A stretch of DNA of 64,000 nucleotides from Gibbula magus (GCA_936450465.1 OW388289.1:72290420-72354419), one strand, 5' to 3'. Positions 34,682 to 47,000 are shown, counted from the stretch's first letter. Notes: generated from the letters alone by a model not told the origin. Made by a program: numbers and translations.

Positions 34682-35011
34682 ATTTCATTCAATATATGAT
34701 GTGGAGCACAGTGGTGTAGTGGTTAACATGCTGGCCTCCCATGCCAAAGATCCGGGATCGAATCCGGGTTGAGGCACTTAAAATTTGTGACCATGGTCTC
34801 TTTCTGTGTTGTGCACATCCTTCACTTTGCACTCATTCCAACTAGCTGTACTTATGGGTACCTGAAATAACGGGTGTACATGTTTCGTGTAGCGTGTAGC
34901 TTTAAAAGTATAACTGTCAGGGCAATAATGTACGTACAGTGTACAAAGGGCACAGAGTCCAATTATGGAATTTTAGCACTAAAGAACTATACATTATTAT
35001 TATTTCATTCA
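34682..35011 (+). mobile_element. tRNA-Gly-headed SINE with 10-bp target-site duplication
   Basis: ATTTCATTCA at 34682-34691 recurs exactly at 35002-35011. Inside, TGGTGTAGTGGTTAACATGC, CTCCCAT (anticodon CCC) and CCGGGATCGAATCCGGG correspond, as remembered, to the arms of tRNA-Gly(CCC). The body is unrelated to the main SINE and includes GTACCTGAAATAACGGGTG and AGGGCACAGAGTCC, ending in a short ATT repeat. It may be a longer relative of the ATT-tailed fragment at 22019. Confidence 0.85.
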
Positions 35012-35542
35012 TAAGGTCAACTTATTTCTAACAAAGAAATATATACTAGAAAACATAGTTTAATTGCTGAATAAAAAATAAGAATTTGATGTTCTCAAGG
35101 CGCCTTACATTTGATTTATAGCTAGGACATATATCGTAGAGGATTTCCGTTAGGAACTTTCCTCGAGAATTTGTAATTTAAATGTTTCCATCAGATTTTT
35201 ATATAAAAAATGTGACAGGCAATCCTGTATAACTTGACAGTATGCACTCATAAGCCTGTATGTAGGTAAGAATAATTTATAGACTAAGACAATGTAACGT
35301 AGGTGTGATTATGGTATCTTGTAATGAGTTTGTACTCCATGATTCAAGGCAACAATACTTTGGGATGGTGCGGAAATTCTTCAAAAATATTAACTTTGTG
35401 TGTTAAAAATTATTTTGGAAAATTTAATTTATCATGCAAAAGTGTTGTTCAATAAAATTGTTTTATTTCTATTATAAATTAGATTTATATGTCATTTAAT
35501 TAGCTATTGATAGACTTTAATATAGAGTTATGTTTAACCATG

Positions 35543-35545
<3 letters not shown>
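35012..35545. other. Unique AT-rich sequence
   Basis: No gene is recognised. Confidence 0.5.

Positions 35546-35575
<30 letters not shown>
35546..35575. repeat. (AT)n microsatellite
   Basis: Roughly fourteen AT units. Confidence 0.95.
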
Positions 35576-35577
<2 letters not shown>

Positions 35578-35682
35578 TAGAATTTCATGTAAAGAGACAT
35601 ATTTTTCTGATTATTGAAACATGTATATATAAAATCATTGCATATGTATGACATCTCCTTAATGTTTTTCTGTTATTTTCAG

Positions 35683-35740
35683 GAATAATAAAAGTATTCA
35701 TCTGGAAGGATTACGTATATGACATTTACCATATATCAAG
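35683..35740 (+). CDS. Candidate internal coding exon, unidentified
   Basis: The acceptor follows a long pyrimidine tract (CTTAATGTTTTTC, TGTTATTTTCAG ending 35682), and the donor is CAAG|GTAAGC at 35740/35741. Only one frame is open. It takes one base from the previous exon and two from this one, reads IIKVFIWKDYVYDIYHIS, and leaves two bases (AG) for the next exon. This outgoing phase matches the incoming phase of the candidate exon at 60223. Against it: 58 bases is short, no family is recognisable, and the distance to the next candidate is about 24 kb, though such introns are not unusual in animals. Confidence 0.4.
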
Positions 35741-37341
35741 GTAAGCAAATTGTTCTGCATTTCAAACAATTCAAAGTTTTTTACACAATGCTGGAATGAG
35801 TTCAAACTTTAAAACTTTTAAAGATTTTTTTCTCTCAATTCTTCTTTCACCATGACAACATTCAAATAGTCGTGAAAATGTCCCTCATTCCTATTCGAAT
35901 AGCCTCATGAAAATTGATTGCATCACATTGGTAGAATATTCTGTCAAGACAGAATTAGGCAGCCTTATGAAATATGCATCCGGATCCCACGGTGATTACA
36001 GAATTTGCATGCATTGCAAGTTCAAAGTAACAACCTTACAGGTAAAAAAGGTGATTTGAATGAATCCTTTGCACTGAGCTATTGCAAGCACTGCCCTCTA
36101 CTGGCAAATCTACAATGCTACTGGCTTAACACAAATACCAAGGTGTGTTGGATTTTGGATTGAGAAAAAGTGATGATGACAATAAATTTATTCAAAGGAT
36201 AGCCTGTTTAGACAGGTGAAAAATATTGTCCCACACAGGTGTTTAATGACGCAAAAGTTTATTTTTTGTTTTTTTCTCCTTCCACTTTCTTAACTCTGAA
36301 TGATTTATGTTTTTTAAAACTGAAATTATTTTATTTAAAAATGTTCATGTGTCAAATTTGAATTTATCTTCAATGAATCATCGAGATTTGTAATCCCTCA
36401 ACACTCCTTTCTTGTTTTAAGTTGTCATTAAATTTTTGGTTAAAGTGATTGATTGTGAACGTTGTATTCCAATTAATCATTTAATTCTAAAAAATTCTAA
36501 CTGTTGACAATTAAAAATGTAAATAATTTTACGAAAGTTTTATTTCTACATAAACTAATTATATTGGAAATATCTGCAAATTTGTGCATCAATAAATTGT
36601 CTTTTTCACTTTTGTTTTTAATTTGTTATCGTTATCCCTAATAATGATATCATAATGTATCAGGATATAATGTCAATATCATACTTTGAAGATTATCATG
36701 TGATTTAATTTTGACCAATAATGGAAGAGGAAAAATACTACCTATTTGATGATAAATATTGATATTTTACATAATGAATTAGTTAGTACCAAAAGGAACG
36801 AAAAGTTAATTGTCAACAAAAGAATAATCAAGGATCAGACAGGGACCAATTTATTGGTATACTTTGAATTGATCTGCATTAGAGTAAGTGTTAACATACC
36901 TATTTAGTTATAAAAGGTAAATTACAACCCATCCCCTTAAATTTTGAAATAGTTTCTTGAATAATATGTAAAAGTGGTGAACATTACATAGGATGTATAC
37001 ATATTACATCTACAGTTCACAGAACAATGTCAATGAAATAACTCCGCTTTCAATCTTTAAATTTACAAAAAGTCTTCAGGGAGTCCAAAATTGTGAAACG
37101 CCTAGTCAGCAAAATTCTGTGAATGAGTGGGAGTGAAGTGACATCACTCTCATGAATAACACCTGTCTTGCACTCTTATATATAATGCTTCCATAAAATG
37201 TACAGACAAACAATGCAGGTGTCACCCAATGCAATATAAGGCTTTTATAGTATATGAGAAGAGGTTTTATTTATCTTTCTCACTGCTATAGACATCTAAA
37301 AGTAGTACCGGAGCAGTAAGGGTTATTTTTACATGGAGACA
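35741..37341. other. AT-rich non-coding stretch
   Basis: No gene or repeat is recognised. It would be intron if the 35683 exon is real. Confidence 0.5.
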
Positions 37342-37514
37342 AAGTTCGAGGTAGTCTTACACTCAGACTATGAGATAAGTATTTATTCTGAAAATATCAC
37401 CATTTTATTAAATATTGAAAAGGAGACTGTAAGAAATGTAATTTTCATTAAAAAAAGGCTCCTTTTCAAAAAAAATAATTTTTTTACAGTCTAAGTGTTA
37501 GACTAAGTTCGAGG
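37342..37514 (+). mobile_element. MITE with terminal inverted repeats and 10-bp target-site duplication
   Basis: AAGTTCGAGG at 37342-37351 recurs exactly at 37505-37514. The element (about 37353-37504, 152 bp) has imperfect terminal inverted repeats. The left end is AGTCTTACACTCAGACTATG. The right end in reverse complement is AGTCTAACACTTAGACTGTA. A subterminal inverted pair GAAAAGGAGACT and GGCTCCTTTTC lies inside. There is no coding capacity. Target duplications of about 10 bp are typical of Mutator-like elements among known superfamilies, but assignment is an inference. Confidence 0.88.
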
Positions 37515-38546
37515 GAGTACTCCGGTTTATGTAATAATGTATGCAGTTTATGAATTATAAAATTAATATCCATTTATAACATTTCACTTAGGATATCATT
37601 CTTACGAGCAAATTAACATAATTGATTAAATAACTTACAAGATGCTCAGAAACTTAAGTGTTGTTTTTATGTAGCCAAGTTCTGTTTATAAATATCTTTT
37701 AATGATTTGGTCCATGCTGTCTTGCTATAGATGCAAGGACCATTCTAATCATTAATTTTGTAATTAATCAATTAACATGTTTTTCCCCCTGATGTCATTC
37801 ATGTATACATAATGATATATCACATTTTAGTTTAATTAAAGGTAAAGATTGTTCAGACTTCTGTTTATATTTTACATATATTATATTTTTGAAAAAAGTT
37901 ATTTCAAATATCATTTTGTTATAACATCTTATCTGTGGTTTGAATTTAAAAGTATTTTGTTTGTATGAGTAATTGAAAAAGTACTATTTGAACTCACTTA
38001 TGTCAAAGTAACCCTATACATCTTTTTTTAACAAATATTTTGTAAAACATTTTTGTTTTAAAAAAAAGAAAAAAACAGTCAGTCATTGCAAGGATTACAT
38101 GAATGTATGTTTGTTCACAATGCTGGATGATAATGTGCATGCTCTTCAAACTTCAAAGGTCAGAACAGTCAGGGAGCCAGCATGTAACCCTGCCTAACAC
38201 ATACTTCCTGAAATGAATATATGCTACTGAATTTTCATATGAGAATGATTCCACTTTAACTCTTTGCTGGCTGATTATTGATGGAATAGTTGATTTATTA
38301 CTGATAGAAATAATCATAATTGATTATAAAGGCCGTTGGAATCATTTTAGTTGTAAGGATCCACACAATTTTGTTGATTGACATAATTACACCCTTCCAT
38401 AATTAAATTAGCACAAAAGTTGTTTTGTAAATACCAGCAAGTAAATATAACAATTCTTCAATGATTCTGATTCAAATTAGACTAATAATGGTTATGCTGC
38501 TAAATGTTGGCAATCCTGTCCATAGTCTACATGTAAAGTTAAAGAG
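37515..38546. other. AT-rich non-coding stretch
   Basis: No gene is recognised. Confidence 0.5.
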
Positions 38547-39215
38547 ATGCAGCCCAAGCATCAATCCTAACCTCAACCCTAACCTAAGTCCAAGCCTCAA
38601 TCCAAGCCTCAGTCCTAACCTAAGCCCTGACCTTAGTCTTAATCTTGGCCCAAGCATCAATCCTAACCTCAGTCCAAGCCTCAATCCTAACCTTAGCCCT
38701 GACCTTAGTCTTAATCTTGGCCCAAACATCAATCCTAACCTCAGCCTAAGCCTCAGTCCTTACCTTAGTCCTATAACCTTAGTCTTAAACTTGGTCCAAG
38801 CCTCAGTCCTTACCTTAACCCTGATCTTAGTCTTAAACTTGGTCCAAGCCTCAGTCCTTACCTTAACCCTGACCTTAGTCTTAAACTTGGTCCAAGCCTC
38901 AGTCCTTACCTTAACCCTGACCTTAGTCTTAAACTTGGTCCAAGCCTCAGTCCTTACCTTAACCCTGACCTTAGTCTTAAACTTGGTCCAAGCCTCAGTC
39001 CTTACCTTAACCATGACCTTAGTCTTAATCTTGGTCCAAGCCTCAGTCTTTACCTTAGTCCTATAACCTTAGTCATAATCTTGGTCCAAGCCTCAGTCTT
39101 TACCTTAGTCCTATAACCTTAGTTTTAAACTTGGCCTAAGCATCAGCCCTAACCTAACCTCCTTACTTTAGCCCTGACCTTAGTCTTAAACTCGATCATA
39201 GCCTCAGTCCTAACC
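38547..39215 (+). repeat. CCTNA-rich minisatellite with 48- and 50-bp units
   Basis: From about 38770 the unit AACTTGGTCCAAGCCTCAGT, CCTTACCTTAACCCTGACC, TTAGTCTTA repeats at 48-base spacing (38787, 38835, 38883, 38931, 38979, 39027) and then 50 (39077, 39127). Upstream (38560-38770) the same words occur in shorter, irregular 6-base-based units (CCTAAC, CCAAGC, CTCAGT). Some phrases contain CCCTAA, the animal telomere word, but not in tandem. The 201-residue plus frame and two minus frames stay open because of the period, and I do not call them genes. Confidence 0.92.
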
Positions 39216-39546
39216 TTAGCCCAAGCCTCATTTCTAAACTCAGCCAAAAGCCCAGTTCAAACGTCACCCAAACCTCATTTAAAAAACCTGACCAAACCTC
39301 ACCTTGAACATCATTGTGTCTGGACATATCTCATGTTTCATAACAGATCCGTCTGCCAAATTCCAACAGCCGTGTCCCCAGTGGCATTCTGTCACAAATG
39401 ATTGGGTAATGCTGGCAGAAGCATTTAGCTTGGGGAGATGTGTTTATCTGCAATCATTGAAGGCCATAATGTAGGTAAATGGCTCCAATTTACTGGAACA
39501 TCCCTAATGTCAGAGCAGAGATGAGCAGGGTGTAGTTTCTGGAGGA
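39216..39546. other. Unique sequence between two arrays
   Basis: No gene is recognised. The region opens with a worn tail of the preceding array (GCCCAAGCCTCATTTC). Confidence 0.45.
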
Positions 39547-40140
39547 TGTTTCACCATTCACTGATGACAACTTGATAGTCAACACTGGGCTAGCTGGCCT
39601 CAAGCTCTTCTCTGGTAGACTGGGGTCAGTCTCTAAAACATTGAATGTTTCACCATTCACTGATGACAACTTGATAGTCAACACTGGGCTAGCTGGCCTC
39701 AAGCTCTTCTCTGGTAGACTGGGGTCAGTCTCTAAAACATTGAATGTTTCACCATTCACTGATGACAACTTGATAGTCAACACTGGGCTAGCTGGCCTCA
39801 AGCTCTTCTCTGGTAGACTGGGTCAGTCTCTATAACATTGAATGTTTCACCATTCACTGATGACAACTTGATAGTCAACACTGGGCTAGCTGGATTCAAG
39901 CTCTTCTTTGGTAGACTGGGGTCAGTCTCTATAACATTGACTGTTTCACCATTCACTGATGACAACTTGATAGTCAACACAGGGCTAGCTGGCCTCAAGC
40001 TCTTCTCTGGTAGACTGGGTTCAGTCTTTGAAAACATTGACTTAAATAATTTACTTACTCTATTAATCCAAGAGGATGTTTCATCATTCACTGATTCAAC
40101 TCTTGGCTGTCCAGCTCATTTCTAGACTGGGTTTAGTTCT
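39547..40140. repeat. 99-bp tandem repeat, about 5 copies plus a degenerate sixth
   Basis: TGTTTCACCATTCACTGATG starts at 39547, 39646, 39745, 39843 and 39942, giving spacings of 99, 99, 98 and 99. A decayed unit follows a spacer at 40077. The 99-base period equals 33 codons, so both strands remain open over several units. The minus strand reads a 33-residue repeat containing RPASPVLTIKLSSVNGET. The single-base loss between the third and fourth units splits the frame on both strands, which argues against an intact gene. No flanking splice sites were identified. Confidence 0.92.
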
Positions 40141-40749
40141 TCAAGTAGAATAAAGTTGAATTAGAATCTTAGGTTAGTTCTGTGAATTGTTTCTGGAGCA
40201 TGTGTAATCATTTTAAATGAAGCAGAATAACTACTAATAGTCAAGCTCGTATCTGAATAGATTGAAGTTGTTCGTTTATTTTTTACAATCATTCTTTACC
40301 ATATATAATGTAGATCATGATTCAACAATCAAAATAAATTCTGGAACCTTGACAAACTTGAACTAACATCTAATATTTAAAAAAATAAGCTTTGTACTTA
40401 ATTTGAACTTCCAAGATCTTAACAGTGACATTTTCACGTTGTTCCAAAATCTCAACACTGCAAACTCGTTGCAACCCTGTGATGCATATATACTGCAGTG
40501 TACAAAGTTTGCAAAAGTTGAGATAATTAGCTTAATCAGTACCTCATCAACCAAAGTAAGGTACAAGCCCTGAATTAGCCGAAAGTCAAGACAGGAAGTG
40601 CAAGGAATGGCGATAAACATACGGAACACATAAACACAAAAAGAAGGACCCTTGGAAATATGGATCATCTGCAGAAGATCTTTATCAGTCAGGAAGTGTC
40701 TTTTGTGGAAAATTGTCTCTTTGTTATTGATGTCAAGAAAACATGGATC
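40141..40749. other. Stretch holding an unsupported 138-residue open frame
   Basis: The minus-strand frame 40363-40779 is the longest non-repetitive one in the window. I recognise no domain, the residue composition is that expected of AT-rich DNA, and a frame of this length is not surprising in 64 kb. I do not call it a gene. Confidence 0.4.
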
Positions 40750-41025
40750 GGTATTCGATATTGTCATGTCGTAAATCAAATGATGTCTGTTTTGTGCTGA
40801 TTAATAGGATCTTTAGTTGATAGAAACTTGATAATAATAAACTCTTTCATGTTGTGATATAAAGAGTTTGAGTTAACAACTTGATATTTGTGTCATAAGA
40901 CATTTGATTTAAATCAAGTGATGTCTGTGATGTGCTTGTTAATAGAATCTTTATCCTGAACTTGATAACTCCTAGACGTTGTTGTGTGGCTAGAAGTGTC
41001 GATATACAAGGGGTAGTTGTTATAT
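40750..41025 (+). repeat. Two-copy tandem duplication, about 138 bp
   Basis: AAATCAAATGATGTCTGTTT (40773) and AAATCAAGTGATGTCTGTGA (40911) are followed by TGTGCT, GTTAATAGAATCTTTA or ATTAATAGGATCTTTA, and AACTTGATAA. Confidence 0.65.
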
Positions 41026-41246
41026 ACTCAGACATCTAATATTGATGGAATAGAAGTATGCTCAATTTACAGGAATCATAACTCGATAGACATTGAAGAA
41101 AGGTAGTGTTCAAAAGACAGGCTACCCGAGTATATTGCTGCATTAGGTGAAGCATTCACCAGAAACTTGAAATTTACAATTGTAAACATCATCATGACGT
41201 CATCAATATGACTGAGTGGCGGATGCAGAGGGGGCTCGAACATAGC

Positions 41247-41280
41247 CCTCCCCCTCCCCCTCCCCCTCCCCCTCCCCCTC
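41247..41280. repeat. (CCCCCT)n tract, G-quadruplex-prone on the minus strand
   Basis: Five to six CCCCCT units. The complementary strand has successive G5 runs with single-base spacers. The arginine/glycine-rich minus-strand frame (41076-41282) starts in this tract and is spurious. Confidence 0.93.
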
Positions 41281-42817
41281 ACTTTAAAACTTTTTGCTTG
41301 TAAATTTGATGCACCCCCATAATGAACTCAATCTCCTGACTGCAAGAAGAACCACTACAGTGGATACAGTTGTACAGTGGATACAGTTGTACAGGTGCCA
41401 GGAGGTTGAGTTGACCTTCTCTTGTTGTTGGCAAAGTCATAAAAAATAATCAGGCTCGGTTTCCGAGATCAAAGCCAGATTGTATCGTTGTAATGGCTGA
41501 TCCACCTGACACGGTTCCTGCAGGATCATTCCTCCACTTGTGTCGGAGTTTGTTTATGTTTACCTGGTCTTTGGCGCTACCAGAGATTTATTCTTAGTCA
41601 AGATGAATCGAGAGTTGTCCTTCTTGGAATTCGGATGTTTAAATGGTGTATGGTGCAGGATCTTTGGTAATATTCCAGCTAAGAATTTGGGGTTTTTGAC
41701 ATATTTTAGATGCTTATTATTTCTTGGGGTCTAATCATAACATGAAACAAACATCATATAATAGATCAAAGATCAAATAGGGTAATACATGATCAGCCAA
41801 CAATCTAAAGATAACGTGCAGTTTGTAACAAGTGTACCTCAAGATACCTGAAGGATAGAATATTTACTTTCAGTGGTAGCTTCATCTTAAAAGCAGTGGG
41901 GACTAATGTTTATAGTATATAATCTTACAATAGATTTGTCCAAATTTATCAAAATCTCATACAAGATGTTCTTATTTTATAGAAAAGAAATTGCGTTTGT
42001 CATTACGATAACAATAAAGTTTTTTTTTTAAAATGAACGCTCCTCAATTTTAAACATTGAAATTTGATAATATCTTGGAATATAAAGTGTCATGACTATT
42101 TTTGTAAGCAATACCTTTAATTCAAAATATCTTAACTTTATATATGAACAAGGATCACAGTATTAATAAAGGAAAAATGTCATAATTGACTTAATTTTAA
42201 ACTTGCAAAAGAGTTTTTATTAAGAGTTTCATCTAATGTAAACATGAAATATCAATTACTAAAACAATTTTTCCAAAATGTTGATGATATCCACTTTTGA
42301 CGTAATATAGAATTACAACTTAAACATGATTACTTATTCAGGTTTCTATTACATCTGGAAATTGTTATTTCAAATTGCCTGTCTGCTTGTATTTCACAAT
42401 GTTTGTCTTACTGATTTTTTTAGGAATTTACATGAAAATGAAAAAATGTTTGGTTGGGAAACCACTTTCAAATGACCTTTACATGTTTATGTTTGCACAA
42501 GAGCGTATGACGCGATATAAGCAAATATACAATATGGCCTCTGCTATGCTTTTTAAAACAAAGCTTGGATTATATTGGAATATAGTGTTGGCACGCACAT
42601 CAGCCCATACAGACAGAAGTCGTTTACTGTTGTTGTTTTTTTCAGTTTTATTAAAAATGTATGTGTCTGCAAAATATTATTAAATTATAATAGACACGTC
42701 GTTTTCTGTCAATTCTGCTCCAAATGAATGATTACTGTTCCTTGATTGGAATGAAATTGATATTTAATTGGTTTGCTTCAGGTTTAATGCTTATAGACCT
42801 TAGATGCATTCTTTTGT
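41281..42817. other. AT-rich non-coding stretch
   Basis: No gene is supported. A 17-18-base doublet (ACAGTGGATACAGTTGT) lies at about 41356-41390. The plus frames 41540-41734 and 42375-42683 lack splice or domain support. Confidence 0.45.
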
Positions 42818-42870
42818 GGGGGGCGGGATAGTGCAGTGGTTAACGTGTTCGACTTTGGATCAAGAGGCCT
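42818..42870 (+). repeat. SINE head only (3'-truncated)
   Basis: GGGGGGCGGGATAGTGCAGTGG, TTAACGTGTTCGACTTTGGA and TCAAGAGGCC, then unrelated sequence. It has an A box but no B box. A 5'-only fragment cannot come from simple 5' truncation, so the rest was probably deleted. Confidence 0.85.
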
Positions 42871-43789
42871 AATATACAGCACAAGCTGATCTGAACAATA
42901 CCTCAGTTACTCTACACGCAGATCTGGAACGCTGTTCTTCCTATAGTTTGCTATTTCAAAAGTCAGTGCCAAAGTCAGAATTTCCTCCTCCAATCGCAAT
43001 GAAAGTGGAATAACCTTGGAAGCATGAAGTGTCAAACAGAAAATCTCAACTTGGAGACAGCTGCATTGGGAACAAGATAAAAACTTGTAGACATTAGGGT
43101 ACATCATCAGAAAGAAAGATGAATTATGAGCTATCCTGAGCATGTTTGTGTGAATTATCTCTTGGCAGTGAAAACAACTTGTCATGATCGTGATACTAAA
43201 TAGTGGAAGAAATTCTGAGTATGTCCAAAGTTTTTGAAGGAGAGATATACCAGTAGACTTTTGATGTCAGATATAATCGAATGGTGATTGTAAATTATTT
43301 CAATATAACCTGTTCATGTCATTCAGGACGAACGTTGTACATAAATAATCTAACTGCATGTATGTATTTATGCTAAGAAAAACAATAGATATGATAATTC
43401 GTTTCCTGTTCATATCAATTAAAGGGGAAACTAGTATCTAAATACTTTATTGTGATATGTCGTGGATAGATTATACAGGAAATGAATATAGTACCTGTTC
43501 ATGTTAATTAAGCAAGAAATAGCAGATAATTGATTAAGTATTTTATGTTTTAATGACATTTTCACTTTTTGAAATTCTTATATATTTTATGTACTTTATA
43601 AACATTTTCTGTTGACTTTCAGTCTGAGACTTACAGAAATGATACCCAATGAATCGATAGTGATAAAAACAAATTGATCATTCATGTAAGGAGCATTTGA
43701 TTATTCTAATAAAAAATCTTTCTTCTAAACAAGGAACATGAATCCTCTCTGAAAACGACTTTGTAGAATTGCAAACTACTGTAAACAAA
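42871..43789. other. AT-rich non-coding stretch
   Basis: An acceptor/donor pair at 43622 and 43686 encloses 63 bases closed in all three frames, so it is not a coding exon. The minus frame 42907-43185 is unsupported. Confidence 0.45.
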
Positions 43790-44000
43790 ATTATAAGACA
43801 AGACTATAATTTTTTTAAATTGTATTACCGGTAAACTTTGAAAAAAGATTTAGATGCACAAATTATAGCCCATTTCTCTTTAAAATTATGTTAAAGTATA
43901 AGAAAAGACTGTAATTTAAAAAAATCGCATTAAATGCCAACTTTGCAAATAGATCTAGATCTGCAAATAATAGCCTTTTTCTCATTTAAAAATAATCCGA
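43790..44000 (+). repeat. Two-copy tandem duplication, about 105 bp
   Basis: AGACTATAATTT (43801) and AGACTGTAATTT (43906), with further matched phrases AACTTTG, AAATTATAGCCCATTTCTCTT versus AAATAATAGCCTTTTTCTCAT. Confidence 0.65.
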
Positions 44001-47000
44001 TAAACATCCTCAATTTTAAATGGAAAGAAATGTCCAGTTCTACTTGTAATTTCGTTAGAAAATGGAGACCAAGTAGTGAAAACTGCATGTGTCCTGTGTG
44101 ATGAGTTTTTGTATGGAACATGCAGTGAATGTACGTCATGTACAGTCATTACCCTAATGTTATAGTTTTCTTTACATTAGACCTCTTAGATGTATACCTC
44201 TGTTTGTGTATAGTTCACCATTGGGTGCAGAGTTAATTTGTTAAGTTTAGATTTAATTAGTATAAAATTACAAATATTTTTTTTTTTTCATAGCTTGTTT
44301 GGTCACACATTGTTTTTATTCTAAGGATTGTCTTTAATAAGAATATAGGATCGTTGACTGAAGTCACATAGTTATCAAGCAAGTGATACAAGAATCTGAG
44401 ATAATCTCAACCTCATCATATTTCTAAAATGTCATATTTTAGTATCAAATATTTGTTGAACTGATGTCAAATTTGTCCAAAGTCAAATTTCAGGATAACT
44501 TTTAAGGGATTCTATGCAAGTCTATCACATTGTCATGGAGATGGGAATCTCCTTCAGTTTTCTCCGACTGATAATGAAGTCCTCAAGGTCTTATAGACTC
44601 TCTGATGTGTCGAGCATGATGCTATATTTAACGTTTCAAGTGCACTCACGGAGCTATGATATTGCAACGGGAATAACAATATTCCAGACTGCCAGACAAA
44701 CTATTGTTGTAAAATTGGGAAGTGTCCATTTTAACTAATCATTGTGTCATGTTTAGCCCATCTGCACTGGCCCCTATTAGGCTCTTGTCACTGCTTTGAA
44801 GTCTCGTAATGCATTGATATAAGGGCCTCTAGGTCCTTCTATTATGGAGATCTCATGCCCTCGCATTTCTCTGTAAGAACATCTTGGATTGAATAAAGTG
44901 TAGTGTCAATAGAGTTTGCTATTCTTTTTGAAGTTTTTCTATTCCGGGGCAATTGCAATTGTCCTCCAAAGCAAGGATTATATAATTTTATTTTTGGAAG
45001 ATCAATTTTATTATTGCGTCAAAGTGGCGTTGAGTTAATATTGAATTTACCGCTTTGATTTACTGTAAGTGCCTCTCGTTAGTTCTTGTGCTTGTAAGGA
45101 TGTTTATTGCTGATAAAAAGCAAATCTTGTCTATATCCCTTTTTGTGTACCATTAACAAACAAATTGAATGAAAACAATTTCCTTTGACTGTTTCTTGTC
45201 TTGGAGAGGGTCATTAATGTTACATTTGCTTTTAAAGGCAAGACACATTGACTAAATTAATGAAGTGGCAAAACAAAGATATATCCAATAAAATTCTGAA
45301 AGTATCTTTGAACTAACACTGGCCTGAGAAGGTAACAGTCAAAGCAACATTTTCTCGAAATTAGCCATCTAGTCAACGACCAGGGGCGATCCTTTGATCT
45401 TGCGGCTATAAACGCATCGTTCGGAATTGTCAAAGCTGACACCTTTTTACAGTTGGCTACCCTTGCAGCAAACACGGTTTGAGCATTTGTTTCATCATGA
45501 GAAGAGAATAAGTTCTTTCAGTTCATCAGCAGCACATGACAATTCATGCTGAACATCCTTTATGTTTTCCCGTGCTACTTCCATAACCTGCTATGGAGAG
45601 GTTTTGCCTGATTGAGTCTCGAGAATGTTATTTAACATGCGGTGGTGAATGGCATCTGGAGCGTCAAATTCCATATAAAGCCTCTTATATCTGGAGTAAC
45701 AAAACGTCAGCACCGATGGTGCCAATCTCCGGGGATTGCCGTGAGTATGTATGGAGGTGATTCACGTTTCCATCTTGGAACCATCGAACTGTTACTGAAA
45801 AACAACATCCATCCAATAAAGATTCCATTTACTTGATCACATCAGTGTGAAGTCAACTGATCACGTTCTTCTGGATCTGCTTTGGCTGCCATCTTGGATT
45901 CACAGGTTATTTTTACTGCTGGAATCATTATCCTGATAAATGATGTTGATCCTCAAGTTTAACAATAGAGATGCCAGAAGAAATAACCCTAACACTTTCA
46001 CTGCTGAATTGACAAAATTGTCAAACTATTCTTAGTTGCTAATATTCAGTAATCATCTCTTTAAAGGGAAGAATCTGTGACTGGTCAATGGTCAGTGATT
46101 ACATAAGCAGGTGGAAGTGTTTCTAAAATACCTAGTAGAACCTTCCCTTTAATTACATGTGGATTCACTTGATCATCCCCAATCTACTAAAACAGTGACA
46201 GAAACATTGCCTATAACTTATCAAGCTGGAAATTTGTGGGACTTTTCTTGTTTCTTAGAAGTGCATGCAGCTTGGTGACATGGCAAGGAATTATAAAACA
46301 CATTATTTCTGGGTTGTAACCTGATGAGGTATACTGTAAGATAAGACAGCAAATTCCATCAATTTTAATCTTGTCTTTCAAGCCATTTGCATCTGTCTTT
46401 TAAACAGATGGATGAAAAAAGGCTGTAGATGATAATCTCCTGAAAACAGCATTGTTGTCAGGTCACTACAACTGGGGTGTTTTGCTAGACAATTTAAGGC
46501 GATTGTCTTGTTTGTGCATCTGAGATATAGATACTCATAAGAAAAGCATCAATTGCAATATTTTGTCAAATGGACTGGTATAATATATTGAAAAGTGGGA
46601 ATATCACTGTTAAAATGCCTCCGCCATGCTGTGCTCCCTTCGTAGTGCTAGTGAAGTACTGTACAAGTTGATCATGGTGTCTTACTGTCTGCAGTAGATC
46701 TATTCTGATCATTTACATGTATGTAAGTAAAATGGCAATTGAATTGAGAATATCTTATATTACACTTGTTGCCATTTAGAGTAAATATGGCTTATCATTA
46801 CTTCAGAGAAATGTCACATTATCTTGTCACTGATGAAGGACTCACAGGGTCTCAATTAGTTAACAATTAGATTCTTGTTGGTCGAATACAATTAGATTTG
46901 TTTTAAATATTACCAAGAACTTGATGGTTTCTAATACATATGACTGAAATATGAATTAATTTGGTCTATTATTGATTTCAGAAAGTAATCAATTTCACTT

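Noticed and set aside
38461..39066. 201-residue plus frame rich in N, P, S and L, with minus-strand partners
   Set aside because: Open on both strands because of the 48-base and 6-base periodicity. There is low complexity and no splice or start support.
40363..40779. 138-residue minus-strand frame, the longest outside repeats
   Set aside because: No domain, no splice context, residue mix typical of AT-rich DNA, and a length that can occur by chance in a window of this size.
42375..42683. 102-residue plus frame with a hydrophobic start
   Set aside because: A signal-peptide-like beginning is easy to get from T-rich DNA. No further features.
43623..43685. 63-base exon between TTTCAG and GTAAGG
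   Set aside because: Stops in every frame.
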